Shown here: positions 34,600-46,380 of the stretch, piece by piece
How the letters are laid out: each line of letters begins with the position of its first letter
How positions within the stretch are numbered: the first letter of the stretch is position 1
Source: Gnetum montanum
Taxonomy: Eukaryota > Streptophyta > Gnetopsida > Gnetales > Gnetaceae
Length of the DNA stretch: 64,000 nucleotides
Direction of reading: 5' to 3'
Assembly (NCBI GenBank): GCA_015680685.1
Contig: MNCI01028301.1
Span: forward strand, 62,001 to 126,000
Translations under genes and position numbers: made by a program
Notes under the pieces: model-generated
Told to the model about the DNA's origin: nothing
What the model saw: the letters and a program-made list of their open reading frames with translations, nothing else
The model's database searches: none

Positions 34600-35870
34600 C
34601 TTTTTTATTTATCTCATCAACAAAGAGGAGTTCATCAAGAAACTAATTAGAAAGTAGGCTCTCCTTCTCTTTGTTTTTCCATCGCAACGGAGACAAGTGG
34701 TCAACAACCACATTCTTAGTTCCCTTTCAATCTACCATTGTGAGATTGAATTCCTACAAGATTACAAGCCATTATATGACATGGGGGATCACCATCAATT
34801 TGTTCATCAGGAAGCTAATTACACTATGGTCCATGTGCACCAATACCTTGTACCTAAGCACATAGTTCCTAAATTTTTCCAAGGAATACACAACCGCCAT
34901 TAGTTCTTTCTCCATTGTGGTGTAGTTTAGCTATGCATCCACAATGCTTTGGCTCACGTAGTGAATATAGTATGGATGTTTTTGATCATCCAACTATATG
35001 AGAACAACTTCCAATGCATATTTTGATGCATCCATCATGATGTGGAATGGTTTGGATTAGTTAGGTACTCATAGAATTGGAGTTTCTACAAGCTTCTACT
35101 TGAGCTTCTAGAATGTCATTTTGCATTCCCCAGTCCATACAAATAGAGCATCTTTCTTTGTTAGCTCCACTAATGGTTTAGTGATCTTAGAGAAATTATC
35201 TATGAATTGTTGATAGTAGCTAGTGTGGCCAAGGAATGACAAGACATCTTTGACAGTTTTTGGCTAATGTGTAATTCCTTGGATGATCCTTATTTCTTCA
35301 AGGTCCACCTTAGTCCCTACTTGTGAGATTTTATGCCCCAACACAATTCCCTCTTGGACCATCAGGTGGCTCTTTTGCCAATTGAGCTAAAGATTATTCT
35401 CCACACACCTTTCAAGCACTTGCTTAAGATAGTCCAAGTCTTACTCAAATGTATGCCCATAGGTGGAAAATTCATCCATGAAGACTTCCATTCTACTATC
35501 GATCTGCTATTAAAAAATTCTATGCACAAGGCATTGGAATGTTGTAAGAGAATTGCATAGAACAAAAGGCATCTTTCTGTATGCAAAAGTCCCCCAAGGA
35601 CTTATGAATGTAGTTTATGTAATTTGAATTTGGTTATAGCCACTATAATCATCTAGAAAGTTGTAGTAGCAATACCCAAAGATAGTGTCCAACATATAGT
35701 TCACAAATGACAATGGGAAATGATCTTTGTACATCACCATGTTCAATAGCCTGAAGTCAATACAGACCTTGCACTTTCCACCTTTCTTTGGCATGATCAT
35801 AAGTGGGCTAACCCACTCCCTACCTGCAATGGAATAGATGAGCCCCACCTTGAGGAGTTATTTAAAACCT
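34600..35870 (-). pseudogene. Element D: reverse transcriptase and RNase H
   Basis: 35615-35848 reads GREWVSPLMIMPKKGGKCKV, CIDFRLLNM and NFLDDYSGYNQIQIT: RT blocks of Athila type. The catalytic box is FMDE (rc of 35471-35482) instead of FMDD. RNase H traces (about 34660-35060) are strongly shifted. Nonfunctional. Confidence 0.8.
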
Positions 35871-37021
35871 CCTTAATGATCTACTTTAATTTGGGATTCA
35901 ACCACTGCTACAACTACCTCTTTGGCTTTATGGAAGGATCAATATAGATGCAATGCTAGCATATCCTAGGATCAATCCTAATAAGTTCAGGATATAACCA
36001 AGTAAAGACTTTTGGCCATTTTTTGTCCACCTTCAACAACATCTCTTTTGTTTAGGAGCAAGATTGGTATTGATTATTACTAGCTTGCCATGTTTCATGA
36101 AAGCATATTCCATGTCAGTAGGTATAATTTTCAACTCTAAGGGATCCTATTTAAAACTTTTAGGGATTTCCAACTCTTCCCAATTAGTATCATCAGGTTC
36201 ATCATCAAAAAGTTGACAATGAACTCGCTCCAATTCATCCATGCCTTCAGCATCGGCACTCATTAAGTTCTCAAAAGTGTGCTACTTTCAAGATTAGCTG
36301 TTAGCCACTGGGTGCCCTCCTACTTTGTGGCTACTACATATAAGTACCATTGAATTTCAATCTCATCTACACATTTTCTGCATGCTGTGATGGATGTACT
36401 ATTTATGGATCATAATTTCTGCACACAGTTGCACCTTGTATCATTGTACATGATGCATGGAACTCTCTTCTTCTCGATCTTTCCAAATTCATTTTCCTTG
36501 GAAATCGCTAAGGAAAGGTCTCTAATGCCCAATCGTGCATCAATAATACTTAGCCAAGCCCTTCCGATGATGATTGGAAAGTTTCCCTTACAATTATCAA
36601 CTCAGATAACTAGGAAATCAGCAAGATAGGACCACCCATAGATGGTGGTCATAATGTCCTTTACTAGTTCCAAGGGAATAGTGATGGACTAGTCTACCAA
36701 CTCAAAACAAATGCTCCATCCACAAATGATGGTCACAATGTCCTCCACTAATTCCAAGGGAATAGTGATGGATTGGTCTACCAACTTAAGATAAATGTTA
36801 CTCTTCTTGAGTGGAGGTAGATTATAGGCTTTGTACATCTCATGAGAAATCAGATTAACACTAGAACCTGAATTAAGAAGAGCCTTGCATGGCTCATTCT
36901 TAGAAATTTGCAAATAGATTAAGGAACTCTCAAGATCAGATCTTTTCCTAAGAAGGTGACCAGCTTTTATCCAATCAGTTACCACATAGGTTAACATGAT
37001 AGTATGAACCTTGGGAGGCAT
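35871..37021 (-). pseudogene. Element D: protease and pre-RT linker, with an 84-bp in-frame duplication
   Basis: 36689-37021 reads HTIMLTYVVTDWIKAGHLL, CKALLNSGSSVNLIS (active site Asp now Asn, GAT>AAT) and LVDQSITIPLELVEDIVT. The latter block is repeated directly downstream (LVD.SITIPLELVKDIM). 'AATGTCCT' landmarks at 36653 and 36737 are 84 bp apart, i.e. 28 codons. The linker to RT (LERVHCQLFDDEPDDTNWEE, LEIPKSFK) matches elements E and F. Confidence 0.75.
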
Positions 37022-39543
37022 TTGGTTTAAAGGGAAAAATAATGAAGTGGATGTAAAGGATGAGGGAGAAGTAGAGCTATCAACAAAATATTTCTATGAG
37101 GGCTTTGTAGGACTATTAGTTTGAAAGAATGGTCTTTCTTGGGATTTGATTTTCAAACCACTCAACTAAGGAGCCAACTGTAAGTTAACAGCCATGGTAG
37201 CATTTTGTTACTACGGTTGGGCTAGAATTTCATCTTGCATTAATAGAGAAAGTGGTAATTGAGTTGAGGGTGGAGGAACATGTGCAAAAAAATGAAAAGG
37301 ATAATGCAGAAATGTGGATTCCCCTCTTGGAGATTGTGCTCTCTAGAACTCAAGAGGGTAGTAGTGATGCTAAAATGAGGTGTGACTAGAAGAGTCAAAC
37401 AGAGAAATGGATTGTTGAACATAGTACCCATATGGATTAAGATGCTGGTAAGGGTACTACTACCTTGGTGGTGGCATTCCCCATGACTGTGGGTGCTGCC
37501 ACTAATAATATTGCTCATAAGGTTGTGGTGGAGCTCCACTTGGATAATAGGCTTCTTATTAGTGGAGCTACCTTAGGTTGCCTTGCAAATAAGGCAACCT
37601 TTTGGGTGCTTGACTTTTTGCCAATCTAGGATTTAGGGCATACATCCTAGACTCCTACAAGTGTCACAAAATAGGTCAACATCCCTTAGGATGTTCATAT
37701 TGGTATATGTCACATCCACCATCATCATCTATTTCAGATTCCAAAACCTCCTCTATTACAACAACCTTGCTTTTACCCCTTTGGTGGACATGTTCAGCTT
37801 TCTACCTTCTCCTGTGATCATGATCACTACTTTGCTCTTTGGATTCCTCTACTATTTTTAAAGCAATTTGAAACTTTTCATCTAAAGAATTCCACATTTT
37901 TTCTACCTTGGCCAAAATTTTGAAAACATATTTCTAAATCGGTAAAGCCTTTCATTGCATCACCTTATCAAGTGGTGTCTCCTCCTCATTGTCACAAAAT
38001 TGGACTTACCTTTTACTAATGGAAGGATCCTAATTGTACTTCTTAACACTTTTCCTTTTTCTCAACTCTCCTTCTTCCTTGGCAACTTGCTCTATCAGCC
38101 TTTGAATCTGATGGGCCCTTAATTCTAAAAGTCTCCCTTGGGCATAGACCCCAAGAGTTCTTATTTCTTTGTAGAGCCTATCTATGATATGGCAAAGCTA
38201 CTTCCTTTGAGAATAACCATGGCTAGGACATCAATGCAAAAGTGAATAGTACTTGCCCATGACTATGTCTAAGGGTTTATGTATTTCTTGTTTCCAACCT
38301 TGGATCTACTTTCTCAAGTTGGACACTGGGAAGTATGTTTGATATTATCATTGAAGATATCAAGCATCATACTCCATCTTCATATTGATTCTAGCTCCAA
38401 GGATCGATACCAACTTTTAGCTTCTTTTATGAGTGTCCTTGGGAATAGCTTTAATTTTTGCCACTCGTTTTTCTACATTTTGTAAGGCACAAGCATTGTG
38501 AAAGGCTTGAAGATGATTTTGTAGATCTAAGTTATATCCCCCTTTGATCTTGGGAACATTTTTCATATCCAACTATTTGATTCTGCTATCTTTCACATGC
38601 CTTGTCAAAATTCTCACTACCTCTATGATATTTACCATATTTTGAGTTGCAAGCAAAGGCTCATCATAGTCATAGACTCTATAATGACCATAATGCCTAT
38701 GATGCCCTCTACTATCCCTTCTTTCATGATGGTGGACCTCCCTTGATTGCCCATGTCCCTAATCTCAACTACTTTGGTAGGCCCTACGATCATCTCTCTC
38801 CCATCAATCACCTCCTGTCCTTTGTAGCTTTGGTCAGGGTTAGAAGAGGAAGAAAAGGATGACAAAGATGAAGAGGAAGAAGGACTAGCACCATCATGAT
38901 ACCTGCCACCTCCTCTTTGATGGTCATGACCACGATCATCATCATGATGCCTATCCTTGTTACTACCATGACTTCCACCTTTGGATTCCCCATGGTCATG
39001 GGATCCATTCTTACCTGAACTAGGATTTTTTACAATGGACTGTAAGTTTTGGTTTAAGATCCCTTTGTCGAAATCAAAGGGAGGAGAGTTAATGAAATGA
39101 GAACCCCTAGAGAAGGAATCCTCACTATCTTTTTGGCCTAGCAGGAACAAGGGGTTATTGAACCATTTTCCCTTCATACCTTCATAGCACTTCCCCTATG
39201 GCTAATCAATTTTACATTATGCTTCAATGGAATGGTAATCCTTGGAGTCATGGTCCTACATAACATATTTAGAATGGAGTCCTTGGATACCTAACCTCAT
39301 AAGATTTTGTTGGAGCATCACAAGAACTGATTGATTGAGGAGCAACACAATGTTGCCCTCCATGTCCCTCCACCACATCTATTCATCCTAATGTAGGATG
39401 AAGATGAAGTCAAGCACATACTCATCAAGATGAATATATAGCACTTAGCAATGTTGGGGAACTAGTTGATTTAATCATTCATTCCTTCGATTGGATGTGT
39501 GTTCAAATTTCAAGGAAGAATCATCCCTATGAGAACAAGACAT
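37022..39543 (-). pseudogene. gag: Element D: gag
   Basis: ATG complementary to 39541-39543 (MSCSHRDDSS). Then WWRDMEGNIVLLL, the 38632-39177 block (MKGKWFNNPLFLLGQ, a His/Asp/Gly/Ser-rich part and a poly-Ser run), the capsid core and the Pro/Tyr-rich C-terminus, all matching E and F. Stops and shifts throughout. Confidence 0.75.
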
Positions 39544-39675
39544 TTTGGAATAAAAGAAAATACCAGTGTGCTTTTTATAATCATTATTATTAGAATGATT
39601 TGGACTTTAAGGTTCGATCCAAAAATGTTGAATAATTTTCACTAAGTCCTAGATAGCACACATAGCTAACAAAAG

Positions 39676-39693
39676 TCCCCACCAATAGTGCCA
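39676..39693 (-). promoter_or_regulatory. Primer-binding site, tRNA-Asp type (element D)
   Basis: Minus strand TGGCACTATTGGTGGGGA, 13 of 18 to the tRNA-Asp complement. Four of five differences are C>T or G>A. One base from the LTR. Confidence 0.7.
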
Positions 39694-39694
39694 A

Positions 39695-40578
39695 TAATGA
39701 ACAGCGAGTAAACCCTATGCCCAATCATAAGAATCACTAGCGTTCACTCAATGATTCAGTTGAATTCCAAAGACTTTAGGTTTCTAAGTACACTAGTTCT
39801 AAGAGGTGAAACTAACCATTACAATTGTTGTCTTCCTAGTTCCACTTATGTAGTGTGATTGTATGGTTAAGTGTAACTGAGACATATGATTTTTATCATT
39901 TTTATCTTTTATGGTTTAAGTTTCCTAAGAATGAGAATAAAGAAAAAAGTGCATTAATGTTTAACTAATCTAATAACTAGCTATCACTTAACTAATCTTA
40001 ACATAAGCATATGTTCCCACTTGTTATACACATCCTGAACACGTATAGTGCTACTAAGTTACCAAATGTTAAGCGTTACTGAGATTACCAAGCATTAAAT
40101 GTATGCTCAAAGTGGTCGTACTTATGTTTACTATTTAACTAATATTAATTACTTACTTAATTACTTAAAACATTAAGGTAAATTTCTTAAATATTAAATG
40201 CATAAGAAAATAATTAATCTATTCCAAGTGTTGCAAGGTTTATCAGAAAAGCTTGTCTTTATTATCATCCACACTGAAGTGCTCAAGTAAAAAAGTACTC
40301 GAATAAACATCCATAAACTCTTTGACTCCTACTACAGGCACTCAAAAAATATTCTAACTTTCAAATGGAAAAACTACAAGTGCTTTACTACAACTATGAA
40401 AAGATTACCATAAATGTAGTAGGTAGGTGCATATTTATAGGTGGAAACAGGGTGCTCTATCAAAGGGGAACACATCAATGAGCCAAATCCTATGTCAACG
40501 GAATGACATCAATGAGATCTCATTGATGGGATCATGTTGATGACATCTTGTTGACGTAGCCCAGCAACTAAGTCATCA
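39695..40578 (-). repeat. 5' LTR of element D
   Basis: Partner of 28191-29089. Contains a perfect 22-bp palindrome at 40507-40528 (core ATGAGATCTCAT) within the 14-bp repeat zone. Outer end AGTCATCA. Confidence 0.9.
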
Positions 40579-40840
40579 TTAATGATCAAAAGGAATTCTA
40601 GTAAGATGGCAAATCCATAGCCAATGATTCCTTGGAAAGGAGTTACATCATTAAGGTTCCAAAATTACAATAATATTCCTAAGGTAATTTACAAATATTT
40701 TCCTAAGCCTTTTATTCCTAGAAAAGCTTACTTGCGAAAGAATACATTCACCTATTTGAGTTGGCTTTATCTCATGCAAATATTCAACACTAAGACCAAG
40801 CTTGTAGGTTGTTCGTAGAAAATTTAAAGGATATGGCTCA
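40579..40840 (+). pseudogene. Element H: gag segment between D and E
   Basis: Plus strand: MIPWKGVTSLRFQNYNNIPK from 40624, and in another frame CRLFVENLKDMA running into element E at 40840. The latter continues at 49136 as QI.YSNLPSNNITSWADMKN, the FxxSLxxxAxxWxxxLPPxSIxxWxxMKxxF capsid pattern of plant gypsy gag. A frameshift separates the two frames. Confidence 0.65.
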
Positions 40841-41636
40841 TGATGAACCGTGATATCACATCCATGATATCACGTCCACAATATCGGATCTACCATGCAA
40901 TGTCGGATACTCGATATAGCGACCCGTCTCCTTGCCTATAAATAAGAGGCAACACCCTTGGTTTCAACAGTTAGAAGTTAGTCCCTTAGCCAAACTCTTG
41001 CCAATTTTTTCCTCTAGAGTTAGAATTATTTCTGCATGCCCGCAGTAGGAGTCATAGAGTGAACGAATCTTTATTCAAGCATTGTGTACCTAAGCACACT
41101 TTATGTACGATAATAAAGATGAACTTTATGATAAACCTTGCAGCATACAGAATAGATTAATTAGTGTTAATTATTATTTAATGCTTTCCTAGTTAATTAA
41201 TGATTTCTCTCACCTTACAACTCTCTTAGTTAAATACACTCAGTACGACCACTTTGAGCATGCGTGTAGTGCTCGGTAACCTAGTAACGATTAGCGTTTG
41301 GTAATCCTAGCAGTGTTGCACTAGTTCAGGATGTGTACAGCAAGTGGGAACAAATACTGGTGTTAGGAGTACTTAGGACTTAGTTAATAAATAGTCAAAT
41401 TAGATTAGTTACTTAGTTATTTCTCTTCCCCCTCCTTATTAGTTAAAAATCATATGCCTCAAGCTTACTGAATCATACAACCATGACATACAAGTAAGTT
41501 TGGGAAGACAACGATTAATCAACCCACTATTGTTCTACAAAGGCGCACAGGCACTTAGTCCTTGGAATTCAACCAGATCATGCGTGAAATGCTCATATTT
41601 GTATGGTTGATCGTAGGGGTACCTCGCCACTCATCA
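40841..41636 (+). repeat. 5' LTR of element E
   Basis: Begins TGATGAACC, ends CACTCATCA. U3 has three 14-bp GATATC-type units (40852, 40866, 40880). TATAAATA at 40937-40944. Poly(A)-signal-like AATAAA at 41111. Confidence 0.92.
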
Positions 41637-41637
41637 T

Positions 41638-41655
41638 TGGCGTCATTGCTGGGGA
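41638..41655 (+). promoter_or_regulatory. Primer-binding site, tRNA-Asp type (element E)
   Basis: TGGCGTCATTGCTGGGGA matches the tRNA-Asp complement at 15 of 18. All three differences are C>T or G>A. Confidence 0.85.
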
Positions 41656-41768
41656 CTTAGTTATTTGTGTGCTAAGTAGAACTTAGGAAATCATTCACAT
41701 TGTTGGAATGAACCCTTAGGGTTGATTAAGAAAAAGATAATAGCACATAGCACACTGAACAAGACAAG

Positions 41769-44270
41769 ATGTCTTCTTCTTCACATAAAATCACTTCACC
41801 ACCTAGGACTAACACAAGAAGCAACTGCTGGTAGGATACATGTGACATTGATCTGTCAATTCCTTAATAGTTTCGTATGGTATATATTCATCCTAATGAA
41901 TATATACCCAACTTCACCTTTATTCTCCACCAAGAAGAATAGCTATGTTGGTGTGAATTGGAAGGTAACATAGTGTTACCTCCCGACCATTCAGTCCCAA
42001 GTATTCTTCTTCATGCTCTCATGCGAATAGGTATGCAACACTTACACGCTGAGTACATTGCGCAGGACTATGATTCGAGAGACTATCGTCCTACCAAAGC
42101 ACAACATCAAAGGGATTATCAACAGGAGAGACACCATAAATCCTTGAAGGAAAAATGGTCTAAGGATGCCCCCCACATTTTAAGAGAAATTGAGGGTGAT
42201 GAACCTGTCTTAGATAGTCACCCACATAATAATGTTCCTCCCCTTGACTTTGGCCAAGGGGTTGTGTATCAAAACTTTCATTCTACTATTCACAACCCAG
42301 GTGCTGATACCAACGAACACAAAGAGTCTAAAAAAGGAACAAAGACACATGATCAAGGTGGGTATTCTGATTGCAATCGTGATCGAGGGAGAGACCACTG
42401 AAGAGAAGGTAGTAGACACTATCATGGGAGTGGTTCTCCTTCTTCTTCACCTTCATCATCTCCTTCACCCTTGCCTTCCATGTCTAGACGTAGACATAGA
42501 GAAATAGATCATGAGGATAAGGGCAAACAAAGTGGAAGTCACAGATGAGACAACCAAGATGGAGGATGAGGGCACTCTAGGGAATCACGCCATAGAAGAA
42601 GGGAGAGTAGGGAACTGCGTAGGCATCATAGACACTATGAACGAGATGATCATGATGAACCCCTACTTGCTACGCAAAGCATGCTAGATATAACTAAGGC
42701 TGTGAGAGTTCCAACAAGGCACCAAAAAGATAGTAGGATCAAGAGGTTAGACATGAATAACATCCCATGATTTGAAGGGGGATATAACGCTGATCCTCAA
42801 AATCACTTACAAGAATTTCATGATGTGTGTGCCTTGCAAAACATAGAAAATGAATGGAAAAAGCTTAAGTTATTCCCAAGGACACTAATAAAAGAAGCTG
42901 AAAGCTGGTACTGGTCCTTAGAATCGAAATCCATTCGTAGGTGGGGTACTATGCTAGAATTGTTCAGCAATAAGTACCAAACGTACTCCTGGGTGTCTAA
43001 CTTGCGAAAGCAAATCCAAGGATGGAAACAAGGAAGTTATGAACCCTTGAACGTTTCCATGGGTCATTATTATGCACTTCTACATTATTGTCCTAGCCAT
43101 CGTTATTTGCAGCGGGATCAACTACACCATCTCGTAGATGGGCTTAGGCATGAAACAAGAAGGACCCTTAGGAATTATGCCTAAGGAAGGTTATCTGAGC
43201 TTAGGTCCCATCAAATTCACAGACTACTAGAGCAAGTAGCTAAGGAAGAAGGTGAGCTACAAAAAATAGAGAGTGCGGAGGAATATAACCGAGATCCTTC
43301 CCTCTGAAAGAAGGAAGTAAGATTTTGTAAGGATGAGGAAGAGTCATGACTCAAAGAGATGGTGAATAGGAAAACCTTGCCTATCCAAAAGTTAGCATCA
43401 GAAGTATCGGCAAAGGTAGACCAAATGTGGGACTCCCTAGATAGGAGATTTCAAACTATCCTCAAAGTAGTAGAGGAGTCTAGGAAGTGAGGTAGTGATC
43501 GTGACAAAAGGAAAAAGAGAGAAGTAGAAAATGCACGTAAGGGTAAGGGTAAAGTTTCTATTATTGAAGAGGTTGTGGACTCAGATACAGATGATGATAG
43601 TGGATGTGAGATCTATCAATATGACCATCCTAAGGGATGTTACCCTGTAATCTCACATTTACAGGAGTTTGGGATGTATGCACTTAATCCACATTTAAAC
43701 AAACGGCAAACATCTCGATGGTTACCTTATCCCCAAGGTAACCCAAGGCAATTTCACCAACCTTTAACGTATTATCCAAGTGGAACTCCACCACAACCAA
43801 TAGAGAAACATCAATAATGGCAGCACCCACAATCATGGGAAATGCCACCACCAAGGCAACAATATCCTTACCGAAATCCTAACTCATATGGATACTACGT
43901 GCAGCATCCAATCTCTCCACGTGACTTTGTTGGTCACGTTACTCTCCAACATCACTACCAAGCCTGCTAGTACTATAGGACTCCCTCTCCTAGGGACAAC
44001 ATCCCACAAGTATACCATCCTTCCAATCTGGCTGCATCTCTCCCACCAATAGCTCCATTACCACCCGCTCTCGCCATGCAAGGTGAACTCCCTGCTCAGC
44101 CACAGCAACGCAATGCCACAAGGGTTGTTAATCCTCAACCTACTGTTGGATCTGACAACCGTATGAAGAAAAGATCTTTCTTCAGAACCAATAGTCCAAC
44201 CAAGCCTTTGCAACCTCAAGTGGCTGAGTCTTTGGATGCCTCTGTATCAACTAAAGCTTTGGAGCTTCCT
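41769..44270 (+). pseudogene. gag: Element E: gag
   Basis: Start ATG 41769 (MSSSSHKITSPPRTNTRS). EGNIVLPPDHSVPS begins the long open block 41958-42401, followed by a His/Asp/Arg-rich charged region and a Ser-Pro run (42420-42480). The capsid core runs 42760-43184, with FEGGYNADPQNHLQEFHD, AESWYWSLESKSIRRW and HHLVDGLRHETRR. A basic linker leads to a Tyr/Pro/Gln-rich C-terminal part (43575-44160) where a CCHC box would be expected; I see none. Stops (for example at 43182) are of the C>T/G>A type. It would form virus-like particles in a working element. Confidence 0.85.
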
Positions 44271-45330
44271 TCGAACTTAACACCGCATTCAACGCATACG
44301 GTCATGTTAACACATGCTGTTACTGATTGGATCAAAGTTGACCACCTTCCCAGGAAATTCTATGATCTTGGAAGTTCCCTAATCTATCTACAAATTTCTA
44401 GGAATGAGCCATGCAAAGCTCTTTTGGATTCAGGTTCCAGTGTCAACCTAATATCCCAAGAAATGTATAAGGCTTAGAACCTGCCCCCATTGAAAAAGAG
44501 TAATGTCTATTTAGAGTTAGCCAACCAGTCCATCACTGTCCCCTTGGGATTAGTGGACATTGTTACCACTGTTTGTGGGTGGTCATATCCAACTAACTTC
44601 TTGGTGATCCAAGTGAATAACAGTAAGGAGAACTTCCCAATCATAATGGGAAGGGCATGGCTAAGCACTATCAATGCGTGCCTAGGTATCCATGATCTTT
44701 TCCTAGAAATATCTAAGGAAAACACTTTTGAAAAGATTGAGAAGAAGAAGGTTCCATACATCACATACAGTGACATAGGGTGCAATTGCATGCAGAGATC
44801 ATGGGTTGTGCAAAGTTTAACATTGCCTACATGCAATCAATGTGCATAAATGATCAACATACAAAGGTGCTTGTATACAGTAGCCACATGACAAGAAGAC
44901 ACCCAGTGGTTGATAGCTGAGCAAGAAAGCAGCTCACTTATATGCATGGAACTAACTGAGGGTTTGACTTGTGCTTATATAGATAGGAGTGATGCATTAG
45001 AGCAAGTCCACTACCAACTTCCCAATCCTAACTTAGAAAACATCAATTGGGGGAAGTTGGAAATTCCCAAAAAATTTAAACAAGAGCCCTTGAAGCTAAA
45101 ACCATTGCCCACCGATATGGAATACACGTTCCTTAAGAATGGAAAATCAGTAATCATCAATGCGAGACTTGCTTTGCAACAGAAAGAAAGTCTGCTCAAG
45201 GTAATAAACAAGTGGTTAAAAGCCTTCACCTGGTCATATCTAGAATTAACTAGAATCAATCCTAGGTTATACCAACATAGAATTTACATTGACTCCTCCA
45301 TGAAACCTCGAAAACAACCATAGAGGCGAT
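44271..45330 (+). pseudogene. Element E: protease and pre-RT linker
   Basis: CKALLDSGSSVNLISQEMYKA, with the catalytic Asp codon at 44427-44429, then LELANQSITVPLG, SYPTNFLVIQV and FPIIMGRAWL, an aspartic protease of Athila type with an intact DSG. The following 44910-45323 block (LEIPKKFKQEPLKLKPLP, KAFTWSYLELTRI) is the usual lead-in to RT. Few stops. Confidence 0.85.
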
Positions 45331-45955
45331 TGAACCCAAAGTTGAAGCAAGTAGTAAAAGAAGAAATCAAATAGCTTCTAAAGGCTGGGTTCATATACCT
45401 CATTGCTGATAGCAAATGGGTTAGCCCCTTAGTAATCATGCCTAAAAAGGGAGGAAAATGGAGAGTGTGTATAGATTTTAGGCTGCTAAATATGGCAACA
45501 TTTAAGGATCACTTTCTGTTGCCATTTGTTGACAAAGTCTTGGACACAATCGCAAGGCATCACTATTATAGTTTTCTAGATGGCTATAGCGAATACAACC
45601 AATTACAAATAGCCCCAGAAGACCAAGCCAAAACTACATTCACTAGTCCTTGGGGAACATTTGTATACAAAAAATTCCATTTGGCTTGGGTAGTGCCCCT
45701 ACCATGTTTCAACACTTAGTTCTAAGCATATTCCAATAGCAAATAGGAAATGGTGTGGAAGTCTTTATAGATGACTTCTCCTCCTACGGAGCAAGTTCTG
45801 ATCAAGCCTTGGACTAGTTAGAGCAAGTGCTGAAAAGATGTGTAGAGACTAATCTAAGGCTCAACTGGCAAAAAAGCCATTTAATGGTCCAAGAAGATGT
45901 AGTACTTGGGCATAAAATTTCACATGTAGGAATAGAGGTAGACCCTAAGAAACAA
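45331..45955 (+). pseudogene. Element E: reverse transcriptase, truncated
   Basis: VIMPKKGGKWRV, CIDFRLLNMATFKDHF and YYSFLDGYSEYNQLQI at 45438-45640, then a 1-base deletion near 45675 shifts MPFGLGSAPTMFQ out of frame. The catalytic FIDD box is at 45764-45775, both Asp codons intact. LGHKISHVGIEVDPKK ends at 45955, where the sequence leaves homology with element F. Confidence 0.85.
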
Positions 45956-46380
45956 ATAGCTCTACCAATGGTTGATGACTCTTAACTTGCTAGACGAGAA
46001 CCAAATAGCTGCCCTATCATCTAATGAGTTTTACAAGGCCTTTAATAAACAACGTCATGACCTGAAAATTAGGAAAGTTAAGTATCAACCTAGAGATAAG
46101 GTTCTCTATTGGAACCCCATACATGTGTCATAGCAAACCAAACTTCAAACACTGTAGGAAGGACCTTCCATTATCTATGCAACTTTTCCTTCAGGAGCCA
46201 TGACCTTATACAAACCTAAGAACCCAGATAAGAGACTGCTAGTCAATGTGCAACAAACAAAACCTTTCCATGAGTTTAGGATAGCCATAACATATGCTAC
46301 CTCTGTAAGTGGGCAACCTTGCTCATTATTTTGGATCTCCTCCTTCCAATTTAGTCATGGGGGAGATGGCCACCCTTGCT
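45956..46380 (+). pseudogene. Element E: integrase C-terminal remnant after internal deletion
   Basis: From about 45975, LNLLDENQIAALSSNEFYKAFNK, RHDLKIRKVKYQ and KVLYWNP match the integrase C-terminus of element F at 59010-59300. Everything between (RNase H, zinc-binding and DDE core, about 1.65 kb in F) is absent. The post-pol landmark TTAGTCATGGGGGAGATGG is at 46351-46369. Confidence 0.8.

Larger units (their letters stand above)
28191..40578 (-). mobile_element. Element D: Athila-type gypsy element with third gene, minus strand
   Basis: LTRs 28191-29089 (3') and 39695-40578 (5') are homologous over nearly 900 bp. Flanks are TTAAC (28186-28190) and TTAAT (40579-40583), a target duplication with one C>T change. 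On the minus strand: primer site, gag, PR, RT, RNase H, IN, conserved noncoding region, internal promoter module, intron, third gene, 3' LTR. It is the most complete element of the group in layout, but decayed: the RT box is FMDE and the third integrase acid is Lys. Inserted into gag of element H. Confidence 0.9.
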
